A program made the position numbers and the translations under genes. The notes under the pieces are model-generated. The model saw nothing but the letters and a program-made list of their open reading frames with translations. It ran no database searches and was not told the DNA's origin. Positions 44,173 through 55,545 of a DNA stretch of 64,000 nt are shown here, one piece after another. The DNA comes from Callorhinus ursinus. Lineage: Eukaryota; Chordata; Mammalia; Carnivora; Otariidae. Every line of letters starts with the position of its first letter. Position 1 is the first letter of the stretch. The DNA lies in contig NW_020313168.1 of the NCBI RefSeq assembly GCF_003265705.1, positions 6,176,816 through 6,240,815 on the forward strand, read 5' to 3'.

Positions 44173-44965
44173 GACAGTGTGGTACTGGCATAAGGATAAA
44201 CTTATAGATCAAATGGAATAGAGTTAAGAATAAACCCTTAAATTTCTCCTCAGTTGATTTTCTACAAGTGTCTTGAGACAACCCAGTGTGGAAAGAATGG
44301 TCTTTTCAGCAAATGGTGCTGGGACAACTGAAAATCCACACGCAAAAGGATGAGCCTGGACTCTACTGCACAGGATTAAAAAAAGGGTCATAACTAAAAC
44401 TATAAAACTTTTAGAAGAAAACATAGGAGTAAATGCTGGTGACCTCAAACTAGGCAATGGATTCTTAGATACGGCACCAAAAGCATCAGTGACAAAGGAA
44501 AAAGCCACATACATTAAAATTAAAACTTTCATGTGCCAAAACAGCATCAGGAAAGTGAAAAGATAACTCTCAGAAAGGGAGAAAATTTGCAAATCATATA
44601 TCTGATAAAGCACTTGTATGGAGAATATACAAAGAATTCTTACAATTCAACAACCAAAAGACAAATAACCCCATTAGAAAATGGGCGAAAGATCTGAGTA
44701 GACATTTCTCCAAAGAAGACATACAAATGGCCAACGAGCACATGAAAAGATGCTCGGGGCCCCTGGGTGGCTGGGTCAGTTAAGCGTCAGACTCTTGATT
44801 TCAGCTGGGGTCTTGATCTCAGGGTTGTGAGTTCAAGCCTCGCATTGGGTTCCATGCTGGGCACGGAGCCTGCTTTAAAAAAAAGATGCTCAACATCACT
44901 AGTCACCAAGGAAATGCAAATCAAACCCACAATGAGATACCACTTCACACCCACTAGGATGGCTT
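44173..44965 (+). mobile_element. L1 ORF2 3' fragment with SINE insertion
   Basis: + strand L1: caaatggtgctgggacaact, gtgacaaaggaaaaagccac, ggccaacgagcacatgaaaa and gcaaatcaaacccacaatga. It is 5'- and 3'-truncated, with stops in all frames; a SINE splits it at 44757-44883. Confidence 0.85.
44757..44883 (+). mobile_element. short CAN SINE in L1
   Basis: Short subtype with aaaagatgctc duplicated on each side. Confidence 0.88.
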
Positions 44966-45941
44966 AACTTCTGGGTGAGTTATGTAGGAGATACTTGCAT
45001 TAGTTATAAGTTACGTCTTAGACATAAGTCATCTCCGTGACTATGTTTCATTTCTTGCCCGTGGTCTCCGTGCTGGGTTTGGCTCTTATGTGCCATTTTA
45101 GCTTGAATTTCCTTGGATACAAACATTGAGAGGAGGGGGTGGGGTCCATTAAAGTGCATCCGTGGTCCTCTAGGGATGGTCTCAGGCCTGTATGGGGGAC
45201 AGAAGGGATCATACTCAGGGATCTGCACCATCTCAGCACCTCGCACCTCAGCCTGGCTCAGTCCTGTGAGTGGCAGTCCTTGCCCCTGGGTACTCAGAAC
45301 AGACCAGATGCAGCCCTCCACCCCATCCCTGGGTACTCTGGCAGGATCCAGGGACTCAATACCCAGGGACTTCCTGGAAGCTTCCACCTCTCTTTTTCCC
45401 AGGATCTCATTGTTCTCTCGGGAGCTCCACCTTTAACTATGACCTCTGCTTCATCAAGATAAAATTGATAGAGCTGTGGGGACACTCCCTCCACCTTCCT
45501 GGACTCTGAGTGCTTCTCGAGGGTGAGGTTCCCAGCAGGCTGGAGCATGGTCACTGTGGCCACAAAGCTCCAAGCCGGGCTCTGGCAGACATTCCCTACC
45601 GCCTTCCCCACCCTTCCTCTGTGACTCTGTCCCCTAAGTGCTGGTCTAAGTGCACAGCCTAGCATCAGGTCCCCTTTTGTGAGAGCCTATGGACAGCTGT
45701 CAATACAGGTGAGTGACTAGGGACACAGAGTTGGAAGGGTCATCCTCCTACAGATAAGGGAACTGAGGCATCTGCTCAAAGAGAGAGGGAGGCACTTGCT
45801 CAAAATCACAAATTTTCAGGAATTAATAGTAAGTAATTAGTACTTAATAGCACAATCGCTGTACATCAGTACAGATTATCAACCACCACCACACTCTGTT
45901 GCTGAGATCTTTGCACGTGTGTGGTGGAACACTCTGTCTCG
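44966..45941. other. intergenic, no gene recognised
   Basis: Unique sequence. A 127-codon minus ORF (45004-45387) shows no family I know. 45720-45810 is MIR-like. Confidence 0.5.
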
Positions 45942-45956
45942 AGGAGCCTTGTCTTT

Positions 45957-46154
45957 TTTTTTTTTTAAGATTTTATTTATTTATTTGAGAGAGAGAGAAT
46001 GAGAGAGAGAGAGAGCACGAGAGGGAAGAGGGTCAGAGGGAGAAGCAGGCTCCCCGCTGAGCAGGGAGCCCGATGTGGGACTCGATCCCAGGACTCCAGG
46101 ATCATGACCTGAGCCGAAGGCAGTCACTTAACCAACTGAGCCACCCAGGCGCCC
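45957..46154 (-). mobile_element. CAN SINE
   Basis: Minus copy flanked by aggagccttgtcttt (about 45942 and 46155). Confidence 0.92.
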
Positions 46155-46169
46155 AGGAGCCTTGTCTTT

Positions 46170-47100
46170 ATCTGATTGGCCCCTGGTTGGTTTTCAGGCG
46201 TCCACTTAGAAGCCCCTTCCTCCGAGAAGGCCTCTCAGACCTTACAGGTGGAGGCATTAATCCCGCTGAGTGCTGTGTGTCTCCCACTAAGCGCCTTGCT
46301 TTCTTGCTGGATGATCCGTGCTTCCCCAGTACCTAGCCCAGTGCGTAATGCAGGATTATAGTAGCTAAGAGAGGTGTCGACACGTATGGAGTGCTGTCCA
46401 GGTCCTAGCTCATTGGCTGAAATGAAGCAATGAATTATTGCCCATCCAAGTAACTCCCCCATTCCTGGGTCTTAACACCCTAAGCCCACAGTCTGGGAAT
46501 CTTTAAAAAATATTTTAAGTGCTTGAAATTCCAGGATGGGGTCCTGGTCTCTTTGTCCCTCTCCCCAGCTCTTGGCCTCAGTGACCCTGTGATATCTCTG
46601 GCTTTGTCCCTGCTGGGACAATGGGGGTGACCTGTCTGGGCTGTCCTGAACGCTGCTGGTGGCTGGACCCCTCAGTGCCTTTCCTTCTCCACCAGCGCTG
46701 GGGCAGCTTCTCTATTTTTTCTCTTTTCACTCCTCTGCCTGTTTGCCCTACTCTGCCCCAGGGCGTGTGGCAGCTTGTCGGCTGGCCCCAGAGGTCTAGC
46801 TGGCTATTTGCCCAAAGACCCCATGAATTCATATCTGATGGGCATGGTCTGTCCTGGAGCTGGTCATAGATGCTGGCGGTGATGTTGGGCACCCCCCACT
46901 CTGCTCCAGCCCCCACCTTCGGGGGCGGGCAGAGATGTCCTGCTCTCTCCCACTTAGGAGCAGCATGTTGCCTTATGCTGGGGCCGGGCCGGGAAACAGG
47001 ACAAGAGAAACCACGGGGTGACCTCGTACCCCCTGATTTGGGATTGTGCCTGTGCTGAGCTCTGCCCTGAGTTCAGGTGTGTGGGAAGGGGCGATGGTCA
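46170..47100. other. intergenic, no gene recognised
   Basis: Unique or too diverged to place. Confidence 0.5.
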
Positions 47101-48245
47101 TAAATCAGGCAGGCACTTCTGGAACCACGGCCTGGACACAGCACTCTCTCCAAATACCCACTTTGCTCTCTCTTAGCCTAGGAGGAGGCTGTTGGAGGGG
47201 GGCTCCCTTGGCTTTGGGGCCACTCCTTCATCTTGTGTCCCCTCCTCCTTCCCCTGATTCCTCCTTCTTGCCTCTTACCCAGATTCTGTCCTCCAGCCTA
47301 GCCCCCCCGTCTCCAGAGCTCCAGGCCCATCTCCTTGTGATTTTCTGTCACCCCAACTCAGCCTGTCCCCACACCATCACTGCCATTTTCCTTTTCAGAC
47401 CGGACCCCACCTCAAGTTCTCTGACTTGGTCCCAGGCCTCCCTCCCTCCCCTTGGCCTCCAGCGTCATATCCAGCTACTCGTTAATTCCACTGACTCCTC
47501 TAGTCCATCTTGCTCTATGTCTTATCTCTTCCTGATGCTGGGGCCACATCAGACCCACGCAGTGCAGACACCGAGGCTTGATAGGATCTCTCCACCCAAG
47601 CCTCCCTGCCTGGACGGACAGATTCATCTTCCAAAAGCACCCACCTTTTCAGGGACTGTATCTAAAAGCCTTCCCTGGCTTTGAGTTCCCGGACCACTCT
47701 GCCCACACCTGGGCAGGGCTCTGGACGCACACCCATTTCCCAATACTCCCAGCCCACACGCTGACAGCTCACCCGTTGAACTCACCTCTTTATCTACCCT
47801 ACCTCATGTGCATTCCTGCCCTTCCTTACCTCCCCTGCTTGTGTCCTCGCTTCACCTCCAGAACCTTCTCTCTCACTCCCATTCGGCTTCGATCAGGCAA
47901 ACTGGATCATGGCACTCCCTGAAGGGCCTCTCTCCATGGTGCCCAGAGCACCGAAGAATCGAGTTCAGATTTCTGCCACCCCCTTGTCCTCTCCCTCAGA
48001 AGGGACCTCTGCTGGTCCCTTCCCCTCCTTAGCTCTGGTCCTGACGGCTGCTTGGTCATGTCCCTGTTTTCACACAGGCACTACCCCACTACCCACTGTT
48101 TATAATGACAGAGACTAAGTGCCACCTCTTCTAGAGAGTCATCCCTGGTGGCCTCTGATGTCACAGCTTCCAGAGAGTCAGGACCACCTCGGGGATGATC
48201 AGCTTTAGTATCTCCAGTGTCTGGCAGAGCACCCGACACATAGCC
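47101..48245 (+). mobile_element. probable L2 LINE region
   Basis: Pyrimidine-rich, L2-like text: gcaaactggatcatggcact, ccctgaagggcctctctcc, tagagagtcatccctggtgg. It is strongly diverged; borders are approximate. Confidence 0.5.
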
Positions 48246-48249
48246 TTCA

Positions 48250-48692
48250 ACAGGTGCTGTGTTGGTTTCCTGGGGCTTCCATAACAAAGGACAACAAACT
48301 GGGGGGCTTAAGACAACAGAAATGTATTCTCTCACTGTTCTAAAGGCCAGAAGTCCAAGATCAAGGTATTGGCAGGGTTGGTTCTCTCTGGAGCTCTGAG
48401 GGAGAATCCATTCCACGCCTGTCTGCCCAGCTCCTGGGGGCTGCTGGTGATCCTTGGCTTGCGGTGGCATCATCCCAATCCCTGCCTCCATCTTCTCTCT
48501 CTGTGTCTGGATATCTCTGTCTCTGTTTTCTTATAAAGACACTGGTCATTGGATTAGGGGCCCCCCTACTCCAGTATAACCTCATCTTAACTAATTACGT
48601 CTACAAAGACCCTATTTTCAAATCAAGGCACATTTCTGAGGTTCTAGGTGGACATGAGGTGGGGGGGGCACTATTTAATCCAGTACAGTTGC
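48250..48692. mobile_element. ancient dispersed repeat, probably an LTR
   Basis: Contains ttggtttcctggggcttcc, ataacaaaggacaacaaact, acagaaatgtattctctcac and cataacctcatcttaacta-type text, which recur widely in mammals. It is probably a solitary LTR, but I cannot name the family. No internal genes. Confidence 0.5.
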
Positions 48693-48959
48693 CCAGGATG
48701 CATGTGCGGCCTGATGGAGTCACCCATCCTCAGGGTGCAGCTCCAGGACCCCCTCCTCTGAGACATCTTCCCTGGTTTACCTGGCCTGCCCCTGCTTCCC
48801 TGAGTCTCCTTCCCTTGGGAACCTTGGGGGTTTTAGCATTTCCTGCTAAGTCTAAAATTTCTGCTGGGTGCAAATCTACGCAGAGGAATTCTCAGTCATC
48901 AAGCAGATAGGCTGTTGTGCAAGCCTGGCATTTAAATGAGCTCAGGTCTCTCCTAAAAT

Positions 48960-50185
48960 AAAACAAAACCGAAGGTCTTTCCTCTTTCCACTTATACTCT
49001 CCTCCAGCTCCTGCCCCAGCCTCCTCCATGGCCCAACTGGATATGAGAGGTGTCTCCTCTCTCTGGGTGTGTTTCACAACTCCCCTCCTCCCTCCAACCT
49101 CAAAAGCTGTACGTCTGCCCCTTCTGGTCATTCCTGGATCACCACATCCAAAGGACATGTTTTGTCCTCACCTAAAGCATCTGACCCCACTGACCCCTCC
49201 CTCCTTGAACTTTCCTTGGTGTGCAGGACATCGTTCTCTCCTGGGTTTCCTGCCACTTCTCTTGCCACTCTGGCTGTTTACCCTCGACCTTTGCATGGCA
49301 GAGTTCCGCAGACTCTGACCTTCACCCCGTCCTCTTTCATCGCACACCCGTGGCTCCAACCACCACCTGTATACTGAGGACCCCTCGTTCCAGATCCAAC
49401 CTGACACCTTCACTTGTGTGCCTCAAAGGCACCCAAACCCAACATCAACCAGTACTCGCCATGGATGCTGTCCTCCCCCGCCCCTCCCCCACACTCCAGC
49501 CAAACTGGGTCTTTTTTCTGGAATCCGTTTCAGTAAATGACAGTGCCAGCATCCCATGGGTTTCTGTGACCTTCTGTCTCTCTCATGCCCCATATCTAAT
49601 CCGTAACCAAGCCTGCTCACTTTACCTCCTAGTATTTCTCCACTCTGGCCACTTCCCCTCATCTCCACCAGCACCCCCAGCTAGTCTCAGCCGTTGTTGT
49701 CTATCTGAGACCTCGCATCCCCGTCCAACACTGTAACTATGCTGATCTTTCTGCAAAGTAAGTCTGATCTTGACCCATTGCTCACCCTGCTTAGGGTGAG
49801 GGCCTCTACGGTGGCTTTCTAAGAGTTGCAGGATGAAGATGAGCCCCTGGTGTGGCCACAGGACCCTCAAAGCCTGGCCCTTGCCTGCCCTTTCAGCCCC
49901 AAATCAATCGTCCTCACTCACTGCCCTCCAGCCATACTGGCCTTCTCTGCTTGCCATGTTCTTCCAGCTGTGGGGGCTTTGCCTCTGCTGTCCCCCTTGC
50001 ATGGAGGACTGTCCTGGTCCCCTTTGCCTGGAAACTCTTATCATTTCAGATCATGGCTCAAACATCACTTCCTCCAGGAAGACTTCCCTTATTTCCCTGG
50101 CGAGGCTGGTTCTCCTGGTTATTCCTCCTAGCACATCTATCTCTCTTCTTTGACCTTTTCACTATTATGCATCTATATTGATTTA
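48960..50185 (+). mobile_element. L2 LINE copy
   Basis: Body and 3' part of an L2 (cattcctggatcaccacat, aaatgacagtgccagcatcc, gctcaaacatcacttcctcc, aggaagacttccctta). Confidence 0.65.
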
Positions 50186-50430
50186 AATCAGGAGTTTGAC
50201 ACACTTTTTCTGTCAAGGGCCAAAGGGTAGATATTTTAGGTTTTGCAAGCCAGTCTCCGTTGCAGCTCTGCCATTGTGGGCAAAAGCAGCTACAGACAAT
50301 ATGTAAACAAAGGAGCATGGCTGTGTTCCGATAAAGCTTTATTTATGGACACTGAAATCTGAACATCATGTAATTTTCATATGTTACAAAATATTCTTTT
50401 TTTTTTTCCGCATTAAAAAATGTAAGAACT

Positions 50431-50632
50431 GGGGCGCCTGGGTGGCTCAGTCCTTGAGCATCTGCCTGCAGCCCAGGTCATGATCCCAGGGTCCGGGGAT
50501 TGAGCCCTACATCGGGCTCTTTGATTAGCGGGAGGCCTGCTTCTCCCTCTCCCACTCCCCCTGCTTGTGTTCCCTCTCTCGCTGTGTCTCTATCTGTCAA
50601 ATAAATAAATAAATAAAATCTTAAAAAAAAAT
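50431..50632 (+). mobile_element. CAN SINE
   Basis: + copy. Its left flank aaaaatgtaagaact is not repeated at its right end but at 52172-52187. Confidence 0.9.
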
Positions 50633-51420
50633 CAAACCTGATCTGATGAGACCCCTTAGTTCTAACTACCAATATGCAGAGAACACAGGAAGCAGAGGAA
50701 GATGTTAAAACAATTCCATGCAGATGCCACCAGCAAGATCCAGCCTGAGGAAAACTCAACAGGACAAACCACCTACTTTCTTAAAAAAACAAATAAAGAG
50801 AGAAAGAAAGGAAAAGAAATGAGAAGAACATGAAAAAAATTGCAAACAAAAAAAAAAGAAGAGGGAAACCATAGATTTGAAAAGACTTGAGATATATTAA
50901 CCAGTTGCAATATATAGTCTGGATCTCAATTAGACAAACTTAAAAAAAATGACATTTAGGGCGCCTGGGTGGCTCAGTTGGTTAAGCGACTGCCTTCGGC
51001 TCAGGTCATGATCCTAGAGTCCCGGGATCGAGTCCCACATTGGGCTCCCTGCTCGGTGGGGAGTCTGCTTCTCCCTCTGACCCTCCCCCCTCTCATGATT
51101 TCTCTCGCTCTATCTCATTCTCTCTTTCAAATAAATAAATAAAAAATATTTTAAAAAAATAAATGTATTGGTGCCTTTAAAAAAATGACATTTATAGGCC
51201 AATCAGGGAAATGTAAGCACTAATTCAATATTTGATGGTACTAGGAAAATCATTGTTAATTTTTGGGGGGCGGGATGATAGTTTGGGGGATATGCTTTCT
51301 AAGGGGAATGCTTGTCTTTTAAGGATACATTCTGAAATGTTAACTGGTGAAATCATATGATGTCTGGTATTTACTTCAAAATCATGTTGGGGGGAATGAT
51401 GTTTTAAAATTGTGTGTCAG
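50633..51420. other. segment between SINEs, ancient repeat-like
   Basis: Includes aaatcatatgatgtctggta tttacttcaaaatcatg-type text found in many mammalian dispersed copies. Family not named. Interrupted by the SINE at 50959. Confidence 0.5.
50959..51172 (+). mobile_element. CAN SINE
   Basis: + copy with aaaaaatgacattta on both sides. Confidence 0.92.
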
Positions 51421-51625
51421 GGGGCACCTGGGTGGCTCAGTCGTTAAGCGACTGCCTTCGGCTCAGGTCATGATCCCAGGGTCCTGGGATCGAGCCCTGC
51501 ATCGGGCTCCCTGCTCTGCGGGAAGCCTGCTTCTCCCTCTCCCACTCCCCCTGCTTGTGTTCCTGCTCTCGCTGTCTCTCTCTCTGTCGAATAAATAAAT
51601 AAAATCTTTAAAAAATAAAATAAAA
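51421..51625 (+). mobile_element. CAN SINE
   Basis: + copy between aaaattgtgtgtcag at 51406-51420 and 51626-51640. Confidence 0.92.
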
Positions 51626-51640
51626 TAAAATTGTGTGTCA

Positions 51641-51801
51641 GGGGCGCGTAGGTGGCTCAGTCGTTAAGAGTCTGCCTTCAGCTCAGGTCATGATCTCAGG
51701 GTCCTGGGATCGAGCCCTGCATCGGGCTCCCTGCTCAGCAGGAAGCCTGCTTCTTCTCTCTTTTTTTTTTTAAAGATTATTTATTTATTTGACAGAGAGA
51801 G

Positions 51802-51850
<49 letters not shown>

Positions 51851-52178
51851 ACAAGCAGGGGGAGTGGGAGNNNNNNNNNNNNNNNNNNNNNNNNNNNNNN
51901 NNNNNNNNNNNNNNNNNNNNNNNNNNNNNNNNNNNNNNNNNNNNNNNNNNNNNNNNNNNNNNNNNNNNNNGGAGAAGCAGGCTCCCCACAGAGCAGGGAA
52001 CCGGATGTGGGGCTCGATCCCAGGACTCTGGGATCATGACCTGAGCCGAAAGCAGACGCTTAACGACTGAGCCACCCAGGCGCCCTAGGAAGCCTGCTTC
52101 TCCCTCTCCCACTCCCCCTGCTTGTGTTCCCTCTCTTGCTGTCTCTCTCTCTGTCAAATAAATAAAATCTTAAAAAAA
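51641..52178 (+). mobile_element. CAN SINE interrupted by an inverted SINE and a gap
   Basis: The + copy occupies 51641-51755 and 52086-52178. The minus copy between them starts with (GA)n and contains the N run. aggaagcctgcttct is duplicated at the junctions. Confidence 0.85.
51871..51970. other. assembly gap (100 N)
   Basis: Exactly 100 N, a conventional placeholder, directly after (GA)n inside a SINE. Confidence 0.99.
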
Positions 52179-52245
52179 ATGTAAGAACCATTTTTAGCTT
52201 GCAAGCTATACAAAAACGGGCAATGGGCACAGTTTGCTGATGCTT

Positions 52246-52960
52246 GGCGTGGTATGGCTCCTTGGTCATCTCTTCCCCTGAAGAGCTTTTACCTCAGTGC
52301 GTGGCTAGATACATGCACCACTGTGACTGATCTTAGGGTCTCTCTTCCTCCACTCCCTGAGCTGCACCGGGGTCATCTTGATTGACTCAGTCTATCTTGA
52401 TTCCCACTGCAGCCCCCATGGGGAGCCCTGTGCCTAGCCCACAGGGCCACTCAGAGGACTTTTGTGGAACATTGAAGCAAAGCGGGCAAAAATATAAGCA
52501 CCCGTGTCATCTCCCAACTGCGTGTGAAATGCAAAAGCACTAAGGCACATGTCCTCCAGGGAGGAAGAATCTAGTCGTAAATGAGGAAGAGTCAGCTTCT
52601 AGAAACACTTGGCAGGGAACCAAAAGCCTCTTAATGGGTGCCCTTGAGCTTCTGACAGTTTCATTATTATTTGTCTTGGCAAGGGTGGGCAGCTAAATGA
52701 ATGTTGTTTAACTTTCCATTTAAAGTATCTGTGCACATATATATCCTACTAACAATGGGGGTATTTGGCAATGGCTATGCTGAGCATTACAGGACATTTG
52801 ACATCCCTGATGCCTACCCTTGGTCCAGCTACTCAATTCCATGTACACAACATGCCCATCTAGGGTGAGCGGAGTGAAGCCCTTGCCTGGGGCCCAAAAT
52901 TTATGGGATACCAAGAAAATTCAGTAATCAAGGCAAATAATTTAATGCAGTAATTACAGA
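52246..52960. other. intergenic, no gene recognised
   Basis: Unique or unplaced old repeat sequence. 52860-53215 resembles the inverse of a dispersed repeat that continues after the L1 at 58394. Confidence 0.45.
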
Positions 52961-54795
52961 AAATCAGATCAACAAACTATGGCCAATGGGGTCACCTGGT
53001 TTCATGAACAGAATTTTATTGGAATCAGGGCCAGGCTTAGTCTGAGGGGATACAGAGCAAGTGGTGCCAGTACTGGGTCAGATCTGGTCTTTATTTACTA
53101 TTTTGATATTCTGCCCATCAGAGATTTTTGCATTAATTTTGATTTTGTAAAATATTGCATTAAAACATTTATCTTGATTACTGAGATTTTTGGAGCCCCC
53201 CCTTTTTTTCTTAATATTGCAATCTTTTTTTTTAACATATAATGTATTATTTGTTTCATGGGTACAGGTCTGTGATTCATCAGTCTTACACAATACACAG
53301 CGCTTGCCGCAACACGTACCCTCCCCAGTGTCCATCACCAGCCACCACATCCCTCCTACCCCCCTCCACTCCAACAACCCTCAGTTTGTTTCCTGAGATT
53401 AAGAGTCTCTTATGGTTTGCCTCCGTCTCTGGTTTTGTCTTGTTTCATATTTTCCTCTCTTCCCCTATGATCCTCTGTCTTGTTTCTCAAATTCCACGTA
53501 TCAGTGAGATCATATGATAGTTGTGTCTTTCTCTGATTGACTTATTTTGCTTAGCATAATACTCTCTAGTTCTATCCATGTCATTGCAAATGGCAAGATT
53601 TCAATTTTTTGATGGCTGCATAATATTCCATTGTGTATATATACCACATCTTCTTTAGCCATTTATCTATTGATGGACACCTGGGCTCTTTCCATTGGTT
53701 ATTGTGGACATTGCTGCTATAAACGTCGGGGTGCACATACCCCTTTGGATCCCTACATTTGTACCTCTGGGGTAAATACCCAGTAGTGCAATTGCTGGGT
53801 CGTAGGGTAGCTCTATTTTCAACTTTTTGAGGAACCTCCATACTGTTTTCCAGAGTGGCCGCACCAGTTTGCATTCCCACCAACAGTGTGGGAGGGTTCC
53901 CCTTTCTCCACATCCCCGCCAACATCTGTCGTTTCCTGACTTGTTAATTTTAGCCATTCTGACTGGTGTGAGGTGGTATCTCATGGAGGTTTTGATTTGG
54001 ATTTCCCTGATGCCGAGCGATGTTGAGCACTTTTTCATGTGTCTGTTGGCCATTTGGATGTCTTCTTTGCAGAAATGTCTGTTCATGTCTTCTGCCCATT
54101 TCTCGATTGGATTATTTGTTCCTTGGGTGTTGAGTTTGATAAGTTCTTTATAGATTTTGGATACTAGCCCTTTATCTGATATGTCATTTGCAAATATCTT
54201 CTCCCATTCTGTAGGTTATCTTTTGGTTTTGTTGACTGTTTCCTTTGCTGTGCAAAAGCTTTTTATCTGGATGAAGTCCCAATAGTTCATTTTTGCCCTT
54301 GCATTCCCTTGCCTTTGGCTACGTGTCTAGGAAGAAGTTGCTGCGGCTGAGGTGGAAGAGGTGGCTGCCTGCCTTCTCCTCCAGGATTTTGATGGATTTC
54401 TGTTTCACATTCAGGTCTTTCCTTCATTTTGAGTCTGTTTTTGTGTGTGGTGTAAGGAAATGGTCCAGTTTCATTCTTCTGCATGTGGCTGTCCAATTTT
54501 CCCAACACCATTTGTTGAAGAGACTGTCTTTTTTTCCATTGGATATTCTTTCCTGCTTTGTCGAAGATTAGTTGACCATAGAGTTGAGGGTCCATTTCTG
54601 ACTTCTCTACTCTGTTCCATTGAAATATGTGTCTGTTTTTGTGCCAGTACCATACTGTCTTAATGATGACAGCTTTGTAATAGAGCTGGAAGTCCGGAAT
54701 TGTGATGCCACCAGCTTTGGTTTTCTTTTTCAACATTCCTCTGGCTATTCAGGGTCTTTTCTGGTTCCATACAAATTTTAGGATTATTTGTTCCA

Positions 54796-55002
54796 TTTCT
54801 TTTTTTTTTTTAAGATTTTATTTATTTATTTATTTGAGAGGATGAGAATGAGAGACAGAGAGCACAAGAGGGAAGAGGGTCAGAGGGAGAAGCAGACTCC
54901 CTGCTGAGCAGGGAGCCCAATGTGGGACTCGATCCCGGAACTCCAGGATCATGACCTGAGCTGAAGGCAGTTGCTTAACCAACTGAGCCACCCAGGCGCC
55001 TC
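54796..55002 (-). mobile_element. CAN SINE in L1
   Basis: Minus copy with ttgttccatt / ttcgttccatt repeated. Confidence 0.9.
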
Positions 55003-55341
55003 TATTCGTTCCATTGCTGTGAAGAAATTTGGTGGTAGTTTGGTAGGGATTGCATTAAATGTGTAGATTGCTCTAAGTAGCATAGACATTTTAATAATAT
55101 TTGTTCTTGCAACCCATGAGCATGGAACATTTTTCCATTTCTTTGTGTCTTCCTCAATTTCTTTCATAAGTGTTCTATAGTCTTCTGAGTACAGATTCTT
55201 TGCCTCTTTGGTTAGATTTATTCCTAGGTATCTTGTGGTTTTGGGTGCAATTGTCAATGGAATGGACTCCTTAATTTCTCTTTCTTCTGTCTCATTGTTG
55301 GTGTATAGAAATGCAACTGATTTCTGTGCATTGATTTTATT

Positions 55342-55545
55342 TTATTTTTTATTTTTTAAAAAGACTTTATTTATTTATTTGACAGAAAGAGATAGCGAGA
55401 GCAGGAACACAAGCAGGGGGAGTGGGAGAGGGAGAAGCAGGCCTCCCGTGGAGCAGGGAGCCCGATGTGGGGCTTGATCGCAGAACCAGGGATCATGACC
55501 CAAGCTGAAGGCAGATGCTTAACGACTGAGCCACTCAGGCGCCCC
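55342..55545 (-). mobile_element. CAN SINE in L1
   Basis: Minus copy between ctgtgcattgatttta (about 55327) and ctgtgcactgatttta (55546). Confidence 0.92.

Larger units (their letters stand above)
50188..52245 (+). mobile_element. old hAT-type DNA transposon split by a 1.75 kb segment
   Basis: Left part 50188-50430 (gtcaagggccaaagggtaga, tattttaggttttgcaagcc, ataaagctttatttatggac) and right part 52179-52245 (gtaagaaccatttttagctt, gcagtttgctgatg-type end) are the two ends of one non-autonomous element. The sequence in between is foreign. Confidence 0.7.

Noticed and set aside
51777..52157. ORFs crossing the N gap
   Set aside because: SINE and (GA)n sequence with undefined bases; not coding.
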